A stretch of 10,379 bases of DNA, taken from Actinomycetota bacterium (lineage in GTDB: Bacteria > Actinomycetota > Actinomycetes > Nanopelagicales > Nanopelagicaceae). This document shows, piece after piece, positions 1 to 6,102 of the stretch; the stretch's first letter is position 1; each line of letters begins with the position of its first letter. The stretch spans positions 1 to 10,379 of the forward strand of contig WLGP01000016.1 of the NCBI GenBank assembly GCA_009703165.1, in the 5' to 3' direction. The translations under genes were made by a program, and so were the position numbers. The notes under the pieces were generated by a model. The model did not search any database. It was given only the letters and a program-made list of their open reading frames with translations, and was not told the DNA's origin.

Positions 1-3
1 GTT

Positions 4-9
4 CTCCTT
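4..9 (-). promoter_or_regulatory. Ribosome binding site of an off-window downstream gene
   Basis: On the minus strand the window ends with AAGGAG followed by AAC. This is a near-perfect Shine-Dalgarno sequence, so a start codon probably lies a few bases beyond the edge. A gene here, just after a family-5 binding protein gene on the same strand, would most often be an ABC transporter permease. That identity is an inference; no coding sequence is visible. Confidence 0.5.
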
Positions 10-28
10 AATTCTTTATGAAAGGGTA

Positions 29-64
29 ATGCGGTGCGCCAGCCCTCGTTTCGGCGCACCGCAT
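29..64 (-). terminator. Strong stem-loop after the binding-protein gene (terminator or intercistronic hairpin)
   Basis: Arms ATGCGGTGCGCC (29-40) and GGCGCACCGCAT (53-64) are perfectly complementary over 12 bp with a 12-base loop. The hairpin starts 12 bases past the stop codon at 77. On the minus strand it is followed only by TACCCTTTCATAAAG, which is a weak U tract, and soon after by a ribosome binding site. It could be a full terminator, or a partial terminator/RNA-stabilising hairpin of the type placed between a binding-protein gene and its permease genes. I favour the latter. Confidence 0.75.
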
Positions 65-76
65 ACCTTTATTAAT

Positions 77-1591
77 TTATCCCAGTGACGCAGAGCGCAA
101 TGGAAGCAATGAACCTGTAGCTAGAGCCGTAAAGTTCTTAAGGTTCTTAGCTGTAATGCGGTACTCGTATGGTGTTGCAAGCCATACCCATACTGCATTG
201 TCTTCAAGTTCCTTCGAGATAGCTGTGTAAGCCTCTGTGCGGATTGAAGTCTTTGAGCTTGACTTACCCTTAAGGAAGTTTGCATCAAGAGTTGCTGATG
301 AATATGTAGCAACCTTGTTCAAGTTTCCTGTAGAGGTGAAGTAGCGGGTGTACATCGTGTCTGGATCGATACGACCACCGTTATTTGCAAGAGTTGCAAC
401 GTAATCAGCTGCAAGCCAACGTGGAACATATGTTGCCTGGTCAGTGATATCTAGCTCCATTGTGATACCTGCCTTAGCAAGCTGAGCCTTGATGTTCTGT
501 GCCATTGCAACTGATGTTGCCCAACCTGTGCTGGTGACAAGTGCCTTGAAGGTCACATCTGTCTTACCTGATGCGGCCAAGTAGGACTTTGCCTTAGCAA
601 GATCTGCCTTAGGGCAAGGACGGGCTGTTGTGCTCGAACGGTATGCAGGGCTTGTGATTGGGCCTGAGATAGCACCCTGTCCGAGCATCGCTGTGTTGAT
701 AACTTCCTGGCGATCAATCGCACACTGAACTGCAAGGCGCACATTCTTATCGTTAAATGGTGCAACCTTGTTGTTGAGCTGAAGTGCGTAGTAACCAAGA
801 GCTGGTGTCTTAAACAGCTTGAGGTTACGTGCGTTGACCTGCTTTGCGATCAATGGATCTGTGACGATTCCGAATTGAATTGTTCCAGCGTTCATCGCTG
901 AAAGAATTGATGCTTCGGTAGGGATAACACGGATTGTGATATCAGAGATCTTTGGCTCACCCATCCAGTAAGTTGGATTTGCTGAGAGCTTTACAGATTG
1001 TGTTGGCTCCCATGATTCGTACTTGAATGGACCGGTTCCGTTTGGCTTATTTGTTCCGCCAACTTTTCCAGCTGCAATATCTGCAGATGAGAGCATCGCC
1101 ATGTTTACGCCATCAAGAGCTGCAAGGATTGGCACGTTTGGCACTGACAATGTAAGTGTCAAGTAACGTCCAGCTGCTGAAATTGATGTGATGGTTGCAA
1201 TGTTTGCACGAGCAGCAGCGCCAGTCTTGGTATCAAGAATGCGCTCGAGTGATGCCTTTGCATCTACTGCATCAAATGCTGAACCATCGTGGAACTTGAC
1301 ACCTTCACGAAGTGTGAGGCGAAGTGTCTTTCCATCTGCGCTGAACTGCCATGCTGTTGCAAGACCTGTCTTGAGCTTATTTGCAGGACCTACTTCAACC
1401 AAGCTTGAGTAGACAAGTCCGAGTGCGCGAACAGTTCCAAAGTTGGTTGCTGTATGCGGATCTAACTTATCGATATCAAGGACGCTGCCGATTACGAGGG
1501 AGGTTGATGCCGCCTTCGCAGGTTGTGCAGCCAATGTTCCAACAGCAAGTGATGCCGCCAGAGCTGCGATTGCAAGTTTCTTTCTCTTCAC
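77..1591 (-). CDS. ABC transporter substrate-binding protein, family 5 (peptide/nickel type)
   Basis: Extracellular solute receptor for an ABC importer of the SBP_bac_5 (DppA/OppA-like) family; the substrate cannot be read from the sequence. The GTG at 1591 is chosen over the ATG at 1606 because AAGGGAG (1597-1603) sits 5 bases before it, giving 504 residues. The N-terminus KRKK followed by a hydrophobic stretch and AKA (25-27) is a classical signal peptide. There is no lipobox cysteine; the only cysteines are 290 and 326. Family hallmarks include the segments around 77-118 (GLATAW, LREGVKFHDG), GTGPFKYESW (185-194), ANPTYW (204-209) and the VRLAVQCAIDR region (284-294). Length is typical. 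It lies 146 bases downstream of murQ on the same strand with its own promoter, and is probably followed by permease genes beyond the edge. Most likely a peptide importer; muropeptides are a possibility suggested only by the murQ neighbour. Confidence 0.9.
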   Translation of the reverse strand: MKRKKLAIAALAASLAVGTLAAQPAKAASTSLVIGSVLDIDKLDPHTATNFGTVRALGLVYSSLVEVGPANKLKTGLATAWQFSADGKTLRLTLREGVKFHDGSAFDAVDAKASLERILDTKTGAAARANIATITSISAAGRYLTLTLSVPNVPILAALDGVNMAMLSSADIAAGKVGGTNKPNGTGPFKYESWEPTQSVKLSANPTYWMGEPKISDITIRVIPTEASILSAMNAGTIQFGIVTDPLIAKQVNARNLKLFKTPALGYYALQLNNKVAPFNDKNVRLAVQCAIDRQEVINTAMLGQGAISGPITSPAYRSSTTARPCPKADLAKAKSYLAASGKTDVTFKALVTSTGWATSVAMAQNIKAQLAKAGITMELDITDQATYVPRWLAADYVATLANNGGRIDPDTMYTRYFTSTGNLNKVATYSSATLDANFLKGKSSSKTSIRTEAYTAISKELEDNAVWVWLATPYEYRITAKNLKNFTALATGSLLPLRSASLG

Positions 1592-1596
1592 CGATT

Positions 1597-1603
1597 CTCC
1601 CTT
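1597..1603 (-). promoter_or_regulatory. Ribosome binding site that fixes the GTG start of the binding protein
   Basis: AAGGGAG with a 5-base spacer to GTG at 1591. The upstream ATG at 1606 lies almost on top of this site and has no comparable Shine-Dalgarno of its own, so the GTG is the better start. Confidence 0.75.
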
Positions 1604-1667
1604 CATAACCGAAGCCGCCTTGGCTCCGTATGAAAATTTCTTTCATCTACTACTTGATTACGTGAAA

Positions 1668-1696
1668 ATCATGCTACCTAGAGCGGTAATGGTCAA
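1668..1696 (-). promoter_or_regulatory. Sigma70-type promoter of the binding-protein gene
   Basis: On the minus strand, TTGACC (1691-1696) and CATGAT (1668-1673) are separated by 17 bases. This matches 5/6 of the -35 and 4/6 of the -10 consensus. Transcription would begin near 1661, giving a leader of about 70 bases before the GTG start. TAGCAT, also a possible -10, overlaps it but would leave a spacer of only 14 bases. Confidence 0.5.
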
Positions 1697-1702
1697 GCAT
1701 AA

Positions 1703-1721
1703 AGAGGTAACGATTACATCT
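1703..1721. promoter_or_regulatory. 19-bp inverted repeat, putative operator
   Basis: AGAGGTAA-CGA-TTACATCT: the arms match at 7 of 8 positions around a 3-base centre. It lies 6 bases upstream of the proposed -35 box and 17 bases beyond the murQ stop codon. That position fits an activator or repressor site for the transporter gene. The symmetric GTAA...TTAC core resembles a helix-turn-helix dimer site, but I cannot assign a regulator family. Confidence 0.45.
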
Positions 1722-1737
1722 CTATAGGGTGAGTTTC

Positions 1738-2649
1738 TTACTCGTGGAGGGCTTGGCGAATCCGATCAGAGGAGCTCTCAAGTCGACTTTTGGCAGTGGC
1801 TGCATCGATATTGAGCAAGATCATCAAGATTGCGATCTTTACCTTAAAGCCTGATTCTTCGAGGGCGCTCTCTGCCTGAGCGCGAGGTGCACCGGTTGCG
1901 CTCTCAATAATACGGATTGCGCGATCTCTCAACTTTCCATTGGTGACCTGCAGATCAACCATGAGATTTCCAAAGGTCTTACCTAATCTGACCATGGTGA
2001 TCGTTGAGATCATATTCAAGACAAGTTTCTGTGACGTTCCAGATTTGAGTCGAGTAGATCCAGCTAAAACTTCTGGACCTGAATCGATCTCGATTGGAAA
2101 GTCAACATGCGATGAAAGTTCGGATTGTGGATTGCTCGTCAAACTAATTGTTGCAGCGCCAACAGATCGAGCGTAATCAACTGCGCCGATCACATATGGA
2201 GTGCGTCCACTTGCAGCAATTCCAACAACTGCATCGTTGGCTCGCAAATTAATTGACTTCAGATCTGCAACACCGAGTTCAGGGCTATCTTCTGCGCCTT
2301 CAACTGCATGCTTGAGCGCTTTCTCACCACCAGCAATCAAAGCAATCACTTGATCATCTGAAATTGAGAATGTTGGACCGCATTCGGCAGCATCTAAAAC
2401 ACCGAGGCGACCAGATGTTCCGGCGCCGATATAGACCAAGCGTCCACCTTGCATTAGGCGATCGACGATCGCATCAATTGCACGTTCGATAGATGGAAGC
2501 TGGAGTGCGATTGCGCGAGGCACATCGCCATCGCTCTCATTCATCGCCTTAAGCAGTTCGCCGATGCTCATGATGTCGAGGAGGTGGAACTTCTCATCGA
2601 CCTGTTCGGTACGAAGTTTTCCGAGTTCTGCCTTTGGCTCTGCACTCAT
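1738..2649 (-). CDS. murQ: N-acetylmuramic acid 6-phosphate etherase
   Basis: Cytoplasmic enzyme of peptidoglycan recycling that cleaves the lactyl ether of MurNAc-6-phosphate to give GlcNAc-6-phosphate and D-lactate. The 303-residue form starting at 2649 aligns with the family N-terminus and usual length (about 300). The longer frame from a TTG at 2709 adds 20 residues unlike the family. Visible motifs are the SIS-fold phosphosugar-binding stretch GAGTSGRLG (75-83), DAAECGPTF (86-94), ASGRTPY (146-152), TSNP (171-174) and STRLKSGTSQK (198-208). Glu89 and, by spacing, Glu120 in VEGAEDS match the two catalytic glutamates known from E. coli MurQ. The C-terminal helical part (after about 245) is present. 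No MurP transporter or MurNAc kinase is in the window, so the source of MurNAc-6-phosphate is unseen; an AnmK-type kinase elsewhere is one option. The start appears leaderless. Confidence 0.96.
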   Translation of the reverse strand: MSAEPKAELGKLRTEQVDEKFHLLDIMSIGELLKAMNESDGDVPRAIALQLPSIERAIDAIVDRLMQGGRLVYIGAGTSGRLGVLDAAECGPTFSISDDQVIALIAGGEKALKHAVEGAEDSPELGVADLKSINLRANDAVVGIAASGRTPYVIGAVDYARSVGAATISLTSNPQSELSSHVDFPIEIDSGPEVLAGSTRLKSGTSQKLVLNMISTITMVRLGKTFGNLMVDLQVTNGKLRDRAIRIIESATGAPRAQAESALEESGFKVKIAILMILLNIDAATAKSRLESSSDRIRQALHE

Positions 2650-2655
2650 GTTGGC

Positions 2656-2661
2656 ATAGTA
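2656..2661 (-). promoter_or_regulatory. -10 box of a probable leaderless murQ promoter
   Basis: TACTAT on the minus strand ends 6 bases before the ATG at 2649, which places the expected transcription start on the A of the start codon. No Shine-Dalgarno sequence precedes the ATG. Leaderless genes with a TANNNT box at this distance are common in Actinobacteria. No convincing -35 box is visible. Confidence 0.5.
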
Positions 2662-2732
2662 GTTTGAATGCTGGGAAAAAGGTAGAAATTCACCCCAACA
2701 ATCACCCAAACAGAGGTCAAAAAAATAGCAAT

Positions 2733-2738
2733 TAAACT
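2733..2738 (+). promoter_or_regulatory. Possible -10 box for the small basic-protein gene
   Basis: TAAACT fits the TANNNT pattern and would give a start near 2745 and a leader of about 18 bases before the ATG at 2763. No good -35 sequence is seen at the right distance, so this is a weak call. It shares the 113-base divergent gap with the murQ promoter. Confidence 0.25.
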
Positions 2739-2762
2739 CAGGCGCTAGTGCAGGATGCAGAC

Positions 2763-2924
2763 ATGGACATCAGCGAACTCGTAATCCCAGAGGTGCCAAT
2801 TCCTGCCAGAATTCTGGAAGAGAAGGCCCGTGCGAAGAAGAACCAACGTAAAGTCCTAGCTTCAGCAAAGGCGCGCAGAAAGCGCGCGGTCACACAGAGC
2901 GCGCAGAAGCGTAAAGCGAGTTAA
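2763..2924 (+). CDS. Small lysine/arginine-rich protein of unknown function
   Basis: A 53-codon frame, the only plus-strand gene proposed here. The ATG at 2763 has AGGA (2752-2755) with a 7-base spacer; an in-frame GTG at 2748 would give 58 residues and is less well placed. The first part is neutral to acidic and proline-containing (MDISELVIPEVPIPARILEE). From residue 21 onward nearly half the residues are Lys or Arg, with no acidic residue, ending KRKAS. There is no signal peptide or membrane segment. The stop lies 3 bases from the clpC stop in tail-to-tail orientation, and the gene is divergent from murQ. The composition suggests binding to nucleic acid or ribosomes, but no family is recognised and no function is claimed. 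Support is the start signal, the codon-like sequence and the exact fit between two genes; a chance frame remains possible. Confidence 0.6.
   Translation: MDISELVIPEVPIPARILEEKARAKKNQRKVLASAKARRKRAVTQSAQKRKAS
2871..2911. repeat. GCGCGC repeat cluster at the end of the small gene
   Basis: GCGCGC occurs at 2871, 2882 and 2899. The 10-mer GCGCGCAGAA is repeated directly at 2871-2880 and 2899-2908. Because GCGCGC is self-complementary, the copies at 2882-2887 and 2899-2904 can pair around an 11-base loop. A second arm pair, AAGCGT (2907-2912) and ACGCTT (2924-2929), spans both stop codons. The region encodes the basic tail of the small protein, so the repeat may only reflect Ala/Arg/Lys codons. 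It could also form RNA hairpins at the convergent gene ends, although no U tract follows. Confidence 0.5.
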
Positions 2925-2927
2925 CGC

Positions 2928-5429
2928 TTAAGCAGTAGGTGCTTCTGCGAGATCTTCTGGTGAATCAGGCATTGCAGCCTTAGGTGCACCAGTAAATGTA
3001 AATGCTGCATCCGGGCCATCGCTATCAACATCAACAACGATGATCTCGCCAGCTTTGAGTTCGCTAAAGAGAATGCGCTCAGAGAGTGGATCTTCAATTT
3101 CACGTTGAATGACGCGACGCAATGGACGTGCACCAAGAAGTGGATCGTAACCACGAGCTGCCAAGAGATCCTTCGCACCTTGTGTAAGTTCGATACCCAT
3201 ATCTTTCGCCTTTAAGCGCTCATCAAGGTTTGCAACCATGAGATCAACGATTGAGATGATCTGCTCTTTGGTGAGCTGGTGGAAGACGATGACATCATCG
3301 ATACGGTTGAGGAACTCTGGGCGGAAGTGTGACTTTAGTTCATCACTGACCTTGCCCTTCATACGCTCGTAGTTGGTGAGATCATCATCAGAGTTTGCAA
3401 AGCCAAGGCCTTGACCCTTTGAGATATCGCGAGTTCCAAGGTTTGTGGTCATGATGATGACAGTGTTCTTAAAGTCAACGGTGCGACCTTGTGAATCTGT
3501 CAGGCGTCCATCTTCAAGAACTTGAAGAAGTGAGTTGAAGATATCTGGGTGTGCCTTTTCGATCTCGTCGAAGAGAACTACAGAGAATGGGCGACGACGA
3601 ACCTTCTCGGTCAACTGTCCACCTTCGTCATAACCGACATATCCTGGAGGTGCACCAAAGAGGCGTGAGGCCGTATGGCGCTCTGAATATTCAGACATAT
3701 CGAGCTGGATCAACGCGCTCTCATCGCCAAAGAGGAATGAGGCGAGTGTGCGTGAAAGTTCTGTCTTACCAACACCTGATGGGCCGGCGAAGATAAATGA
3801 ACCGCCAGGACGCTTTGGATCTTTAAGTCCGGCACGTGTACGACGGATCGCTTGTGAGAGAGCCTTGATCGCTTGATCTTGGCCAATCACGCGGCGGTGG
3901 AGTTCATCTTCCATGCGAAGAAGTCGCGCTGTCTCTTCCTCTGTAAGTTTGAAGACTGGAATTCCTGTTGAGGCAGAGAGAACTTGAGCGATCAACTCTT
4001 CATCAACTTCGGTGACCTTATCTAGATCAGTTGCCTTCCAATTCTTCTCAGCAGCGTTGCGCTCTTCGATAAGAGTCTTCTCTTTATCGCGAAGGGCGGC
4101 AGCGCCTTCAAAATCTTGACCGTCGATTGCAGATTCTTTCGCCTTACGAGCAGCTGCGATCTTCTCGTCGAATTCGCGGAGTTCAGCAGGTGCTGTCATG
4201 CGCTTAATGCGAAGACGTGAACCAGCCTCATCGATAAGGTCGATCGCCTTATCTGGCAAGAAGCGATCTGAGATATAGCGATCTGCCATATTTGCAGCAG
4301 CTGCAAGTGCGCCATCTGTAATGGATACGCGGTGATGGGTTTCGTAACGATCGCGAAGACCCTTCAAAATTTCGATGGTGTGAGCAACTGATGGCTCTTT
4401 GACCTGAATTGGTTGGAAGCGACGCTCTAGCGCTGCATCCTTCTCAACATGCTTGCGATACTCATCAAGTGTTGTTGCACCGATTGTCTGGAGCTCACCG
4501 CGAGCAAGCATTGGCTTCAAGATGCTGGCAGCATCGATCGCACCTTCTGCAGCGCCTGCACCGACAAGGGTATGAATCTCATCGATAAAGAGAATGATGT
4601 CGCCGCGAGTTTTAATCTCTTTGAGGACCTTCTTCAAGCGCTCTTCAAAGTCTCCACGGTAGCGAGATCCGGCAACGAGTGCGCCGAGATCGAGTGAGTA
4701 GAGCTGCTTATCTTTCAAGGTCTCTGGCACATCGTTCTTGGCAATTGATTGTGCAAGACCCTCAACGACAGCGGTCTTACCAACGCCTGGCTCACCAATA
4801 AGTACTGGGTTATTTTTTGTACGGCGTGAAAGTACCTGCATCACGCGTTCGATTTCGCTATCGCGACCGATTACTGGATCGAGCTTTCCTTCACGAGCTG
4901 CTGCTGTGAGGTTGCGACCGAATTGATCGAGAACAAGTGAGGTCGATGGAGTTCCTTCTGCAGGTCCACCTTGTGTAACAGTCTCCTTACCCTGGTATCC
5001 AGAGAGGAGTTGGATTACTTGCTGGCGAACGCGATTGAGATCTGCGCCGAGCTTTACCAATACCTGTGCGGCAACGCCTTCGCCTTCGCGAATAAGTCCA
5101 AGAAGAATATGTTCGGTGCCGATGTAATTGTGTCCGAGTTGAAGGGCTTCGCGGAGTGAGAGTTCAAGAACTTTCTTGGCACGCGGTGTAAATGGAATGT
5201 GTCCTGATGGAGCTTGCTGCCCCTGGCCGATGATCTCTTCGACCTGTGCGCGAACAGCCTCGAGTGAGATGCCGAGGGCTTCAAGGCCCTTGGCTGCAAC
5301 GCCTTCACCTTCGTGGATGAGTCCGAGCAAGATGTGCTCTGTACCGATGTAGTTATGGTTGAGCATGCGTGCTTCTTCTTGAGCCAAGACAACAACGCGT
5401 CGGGCTCTATCGGTAAAGCGCTCAAACAT
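2928..5429 (-). CDS. clpC: ATP-dependent Clp protease, ATPase subunit ClpC
   Basis: Hexameric AAA+ unfoldase that feeds proteins to the ClpP peptidase in the cytoplasm. The 833 residues carry the full ClpC layout. A double Clp N-domain (about 2-145) holds two near-identical [13 protein letters not shown] repeats (26-38, 101-113). D1 has Walker A GEPGVGKT (212-219) and Walker B ending in Asp283-Glu284. A UVR/middle region (about 415-455) follows. D2 has Walker A GPSGVGKT (549-556), Walker B VVLFDE (617-622) and sensor 2 GARPLRR (766-772). LGF at 675-677 lies in the ClpP-docking loop, so this is a protease partner rather than a ClpB-type disaggregase. The acidic/alanine-rich tail after about 800 is variable in the family. 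The ATG at 5429 has AAAGAGGT 6 bases upstream. The gene is separated from argA by 175 bases and is probably transcribed on its own. Both ATPase sites look intact. Confidence 0.98.
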   Translation of the reverse strand: MFERFTDRARRVVVLAQEEARMLNHNYIGTEHILLGLIHEGEGVAAKGLEALGISLEAVRAQVEEIIGQGQQAPSGHIPFTPRAKKVLELSLREALQLGHNYIGTEHILLGLIREGEGVAAQVLVKLGADLNRVRQQVIQLLSGYQGKETVTQGGPAEGTPSTSLVLDQFGRNLTAAAREGKLDPVIGRDSEIERVMQVLSRRTKNNPVLIGEPGVGKTAVVEGLAQSIAKNDVPETLKDKQLYSLDLGALVAGSRYRGDFEERLKKVLKEIKTRGDIILFIDEIHTLVGAGAAEGAIDAASILKPMLARGELQTIGATTLDEYRKHVEKDAALERRFQPIQVKEPSVAHTIEILKGLRDRYETHHRVSITDGALAAAANMADRYISDRFLPDKAIDLIDEAGSRLRIKRMTAPAELREFDEKIAAARKAKESAIDGQDFEGAAALRDKEKTLIEERNAAEKNWKATDLDKVTEVDEELIAQVLSASTGIPVFKLTEEETARLLRMEDELHRRVIGQDQAIKALSQAIRRTRAGLKDPKRPGGSFIFAGPSGVGKTELSRTLASFLFGDESALIQLDMSEYSERHTASRLFGAPPGYVGYDEGGQLTEKVRRRPFSVVLFDEIEKAHPDIFNSLLQVLEDGRLTDSQGRTVDFKNTVIIMTTNLGTRDISKGQGLGFANSDDDLTNYERMKGKVSDELKSHFRPEFLNRIDDVIVFHQLTKEQIISIVDLMVANLDERLKAKDMGIELTQGAKDLLAARGYDPLLGARPLRRVIQREIEDPLSERILFSELKAGEIIVVDVDSDGPDAAFTFTGAPKAAMPDSPEDLAEAPTA

Positions 5430-5604
5430 CGGCGGACCTCTTTCTTGATTACTTATGGAACTCTCTCGAACTTGGGTACCTGGCTAGCCTATAACTTCGC
5501 CCATAGACGGCGCGAGGTGAAGATCTGTGCATAGGTTCTAACCCCAGATCTGGGGGCGATATTCCCCAAAAAGGGCTCTATCTAGGCTGGCTTTAACGGA
5601 AGAT
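5430..5604 (-). promoter_or_regulatory. clpC upstream region (175 bases between argA and clpC)
   Basis: This gap must hold the clpC promoter unless clpC is read through from the lysS-argA run. The Shine-Dalgarno AAAGAGGT is at 5436-5443. A -10-like TATAGG/TAGGCT overlap lies at 5486-5493, without a clear -35. I looked for ClgR (CGC-N5-GCG) and HspR/HAIR (CTTGAGT-N7-ACTCAAG) boxes on both strands and found none; TCGC and GCGA occur as an inverted pair but 11 bases apart. The main structured element is the palindrome annotated separately. No ORF or RNA gene is supported here. Confidence 0.45.
5542..5555. promoter_or_regulatory. Perfect 14-bp palindrome between argA and clpC
   Basis: CCCCAGATCTGGGG is a perfect palindrome 50 bases past the argA stop and about 113 bases before the clpC start. 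A second AGATCTG lies at 5521-5527, 25 bases from the AGATCTG inside the palindrome (5546-5552), and GGTT-CT-AACC (5534-5543) overlaps one edge. As RNA from the minus strand it could fold into a short CCCCA/UGGGG hairpin, but only UUAGAAC follows, a poor terminator tail. It may be a regulator site for clpC or a weak argA terminator; I cannot tell which. Confidence 0.45.
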
Positions 5605-6102
5605 TTAGAGAACTTTGAGCATTCGGGTATTGCCCAAGGTATTGGGCTTCACCGACTCGAGATCGAGGAATTCGGCAACGCCGGTGTCATAGGAGCGAAG
5701 GAGCTCTGTATAGACATCTGGATCAACGGGAGTTCCATGGATCTCTTGGAAACCATGTCGACCAAAGAATTCTGTCTCAAATGTAAGACAGAAGATTCGA
5801 GCAACTCCTACTGCGCGGGCGCGATCGATAACTGTCTCAAGAATTTTATGTCCAACGCCTTGTCCTTTAAGGCGATCAAGGACTGCAACGGTACGAACTT
5901 CGGCGAGGTCTTCCCAGAGAACGTGAAGCGCACCGCAACCAACTACTTCGCTACCTTCGACTGCAACTGTAAATTCCTGTACATCTTCATAGAGCATCAC
6001 AGTCTCTTTATTAAGAAGACGTCCGCCAAGAGTGTAGGTATCGATCAGCGCGCGAATTCCTGGAATATCTTGGGTACGTGCTGCGCGAATTTCAATCGAC
6101 AC
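5605..6102 (-). CDS. argA: Short-form amino-acid N-acetyltransferase (N-acetylglutamate synthase, GNAT family)
   Basis: Probably transfers acetyl from acetyl-CoA to glutamate, the first step of arginine synthesis, in the cytoplasm. The 165 residues form a single GNAT domain. Acetyl-CoA motif A is in VRTVAVLDRLKGQGVGHKIL (69-88), with KGQGVG as the pyrophosphate-binding loop. GCGALHVLWEDLAE (55-68), LTFETEFFGRHGF (106-118) and the end SVKPNTLGNTRML strongly resemble the stand-alone mycobacterial enzyme Rv2747 as I remember it. This class lacks the kinase-like domain of E. coli ArgA. The start is a GTG whose G is the last base of the lysS stop (TAGTG), with GAGGT (6109-6113) 6 bases upstream, so it is likely translationally coupled to lysS. 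Acetylation of a different amino acid is possible. It occupies the lysS-clpC interval, where many Actinobacteria carry lsr2. Confidence 0.88.
   Translation of the reverse strand: MSIEIRAARTQDIPGIRALIDTYTLGGRLLNKETVMLYEDVQEFTVAVEGSEVVGCGALHVLWEDLAEVRTVAVLDRLKGQGVGHKILETVIDRARAVGVARIFCLTFETEFFGRHGFQEIHGTPVDPDVYTELLRSYDTGVAEFLDLESVKPNTLGNTRMLKVL

Noticed and set aside
26..114. Idea that the two near-identical [13 protein letters not shown] segments in ClpC mark a duplication error
   Set aside because: Residues 26-38 and 101-113 are the normal internal repeats of the ClpC N-domain; the coordinates given are protein positions of ClpC, on DNA about 5090-5354.
2716..2721. TTGACC on the minus strand as the -35 box of murQ
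   Set aside because: No -10-like sequence follows at 16-18 bases, and it lies over 50 bases from the TACTAT box.
5054..5425. 123-codon minus-strand frame inside the clpC start
   Set aside because: It overlaps the conserved clpC N-domain in another frame. It has no ribosome binding site of its own and a low-complexity sequence.
5488..5520. Possible ClgR or HspR operator before clpC
   Set aside because: TCGC and GCGA are 11 bases apart rather than the 5 between CGC and GCG expected for ClgR, and no CTTGAGT-N7-ACTCAAG inverted repeat is present.
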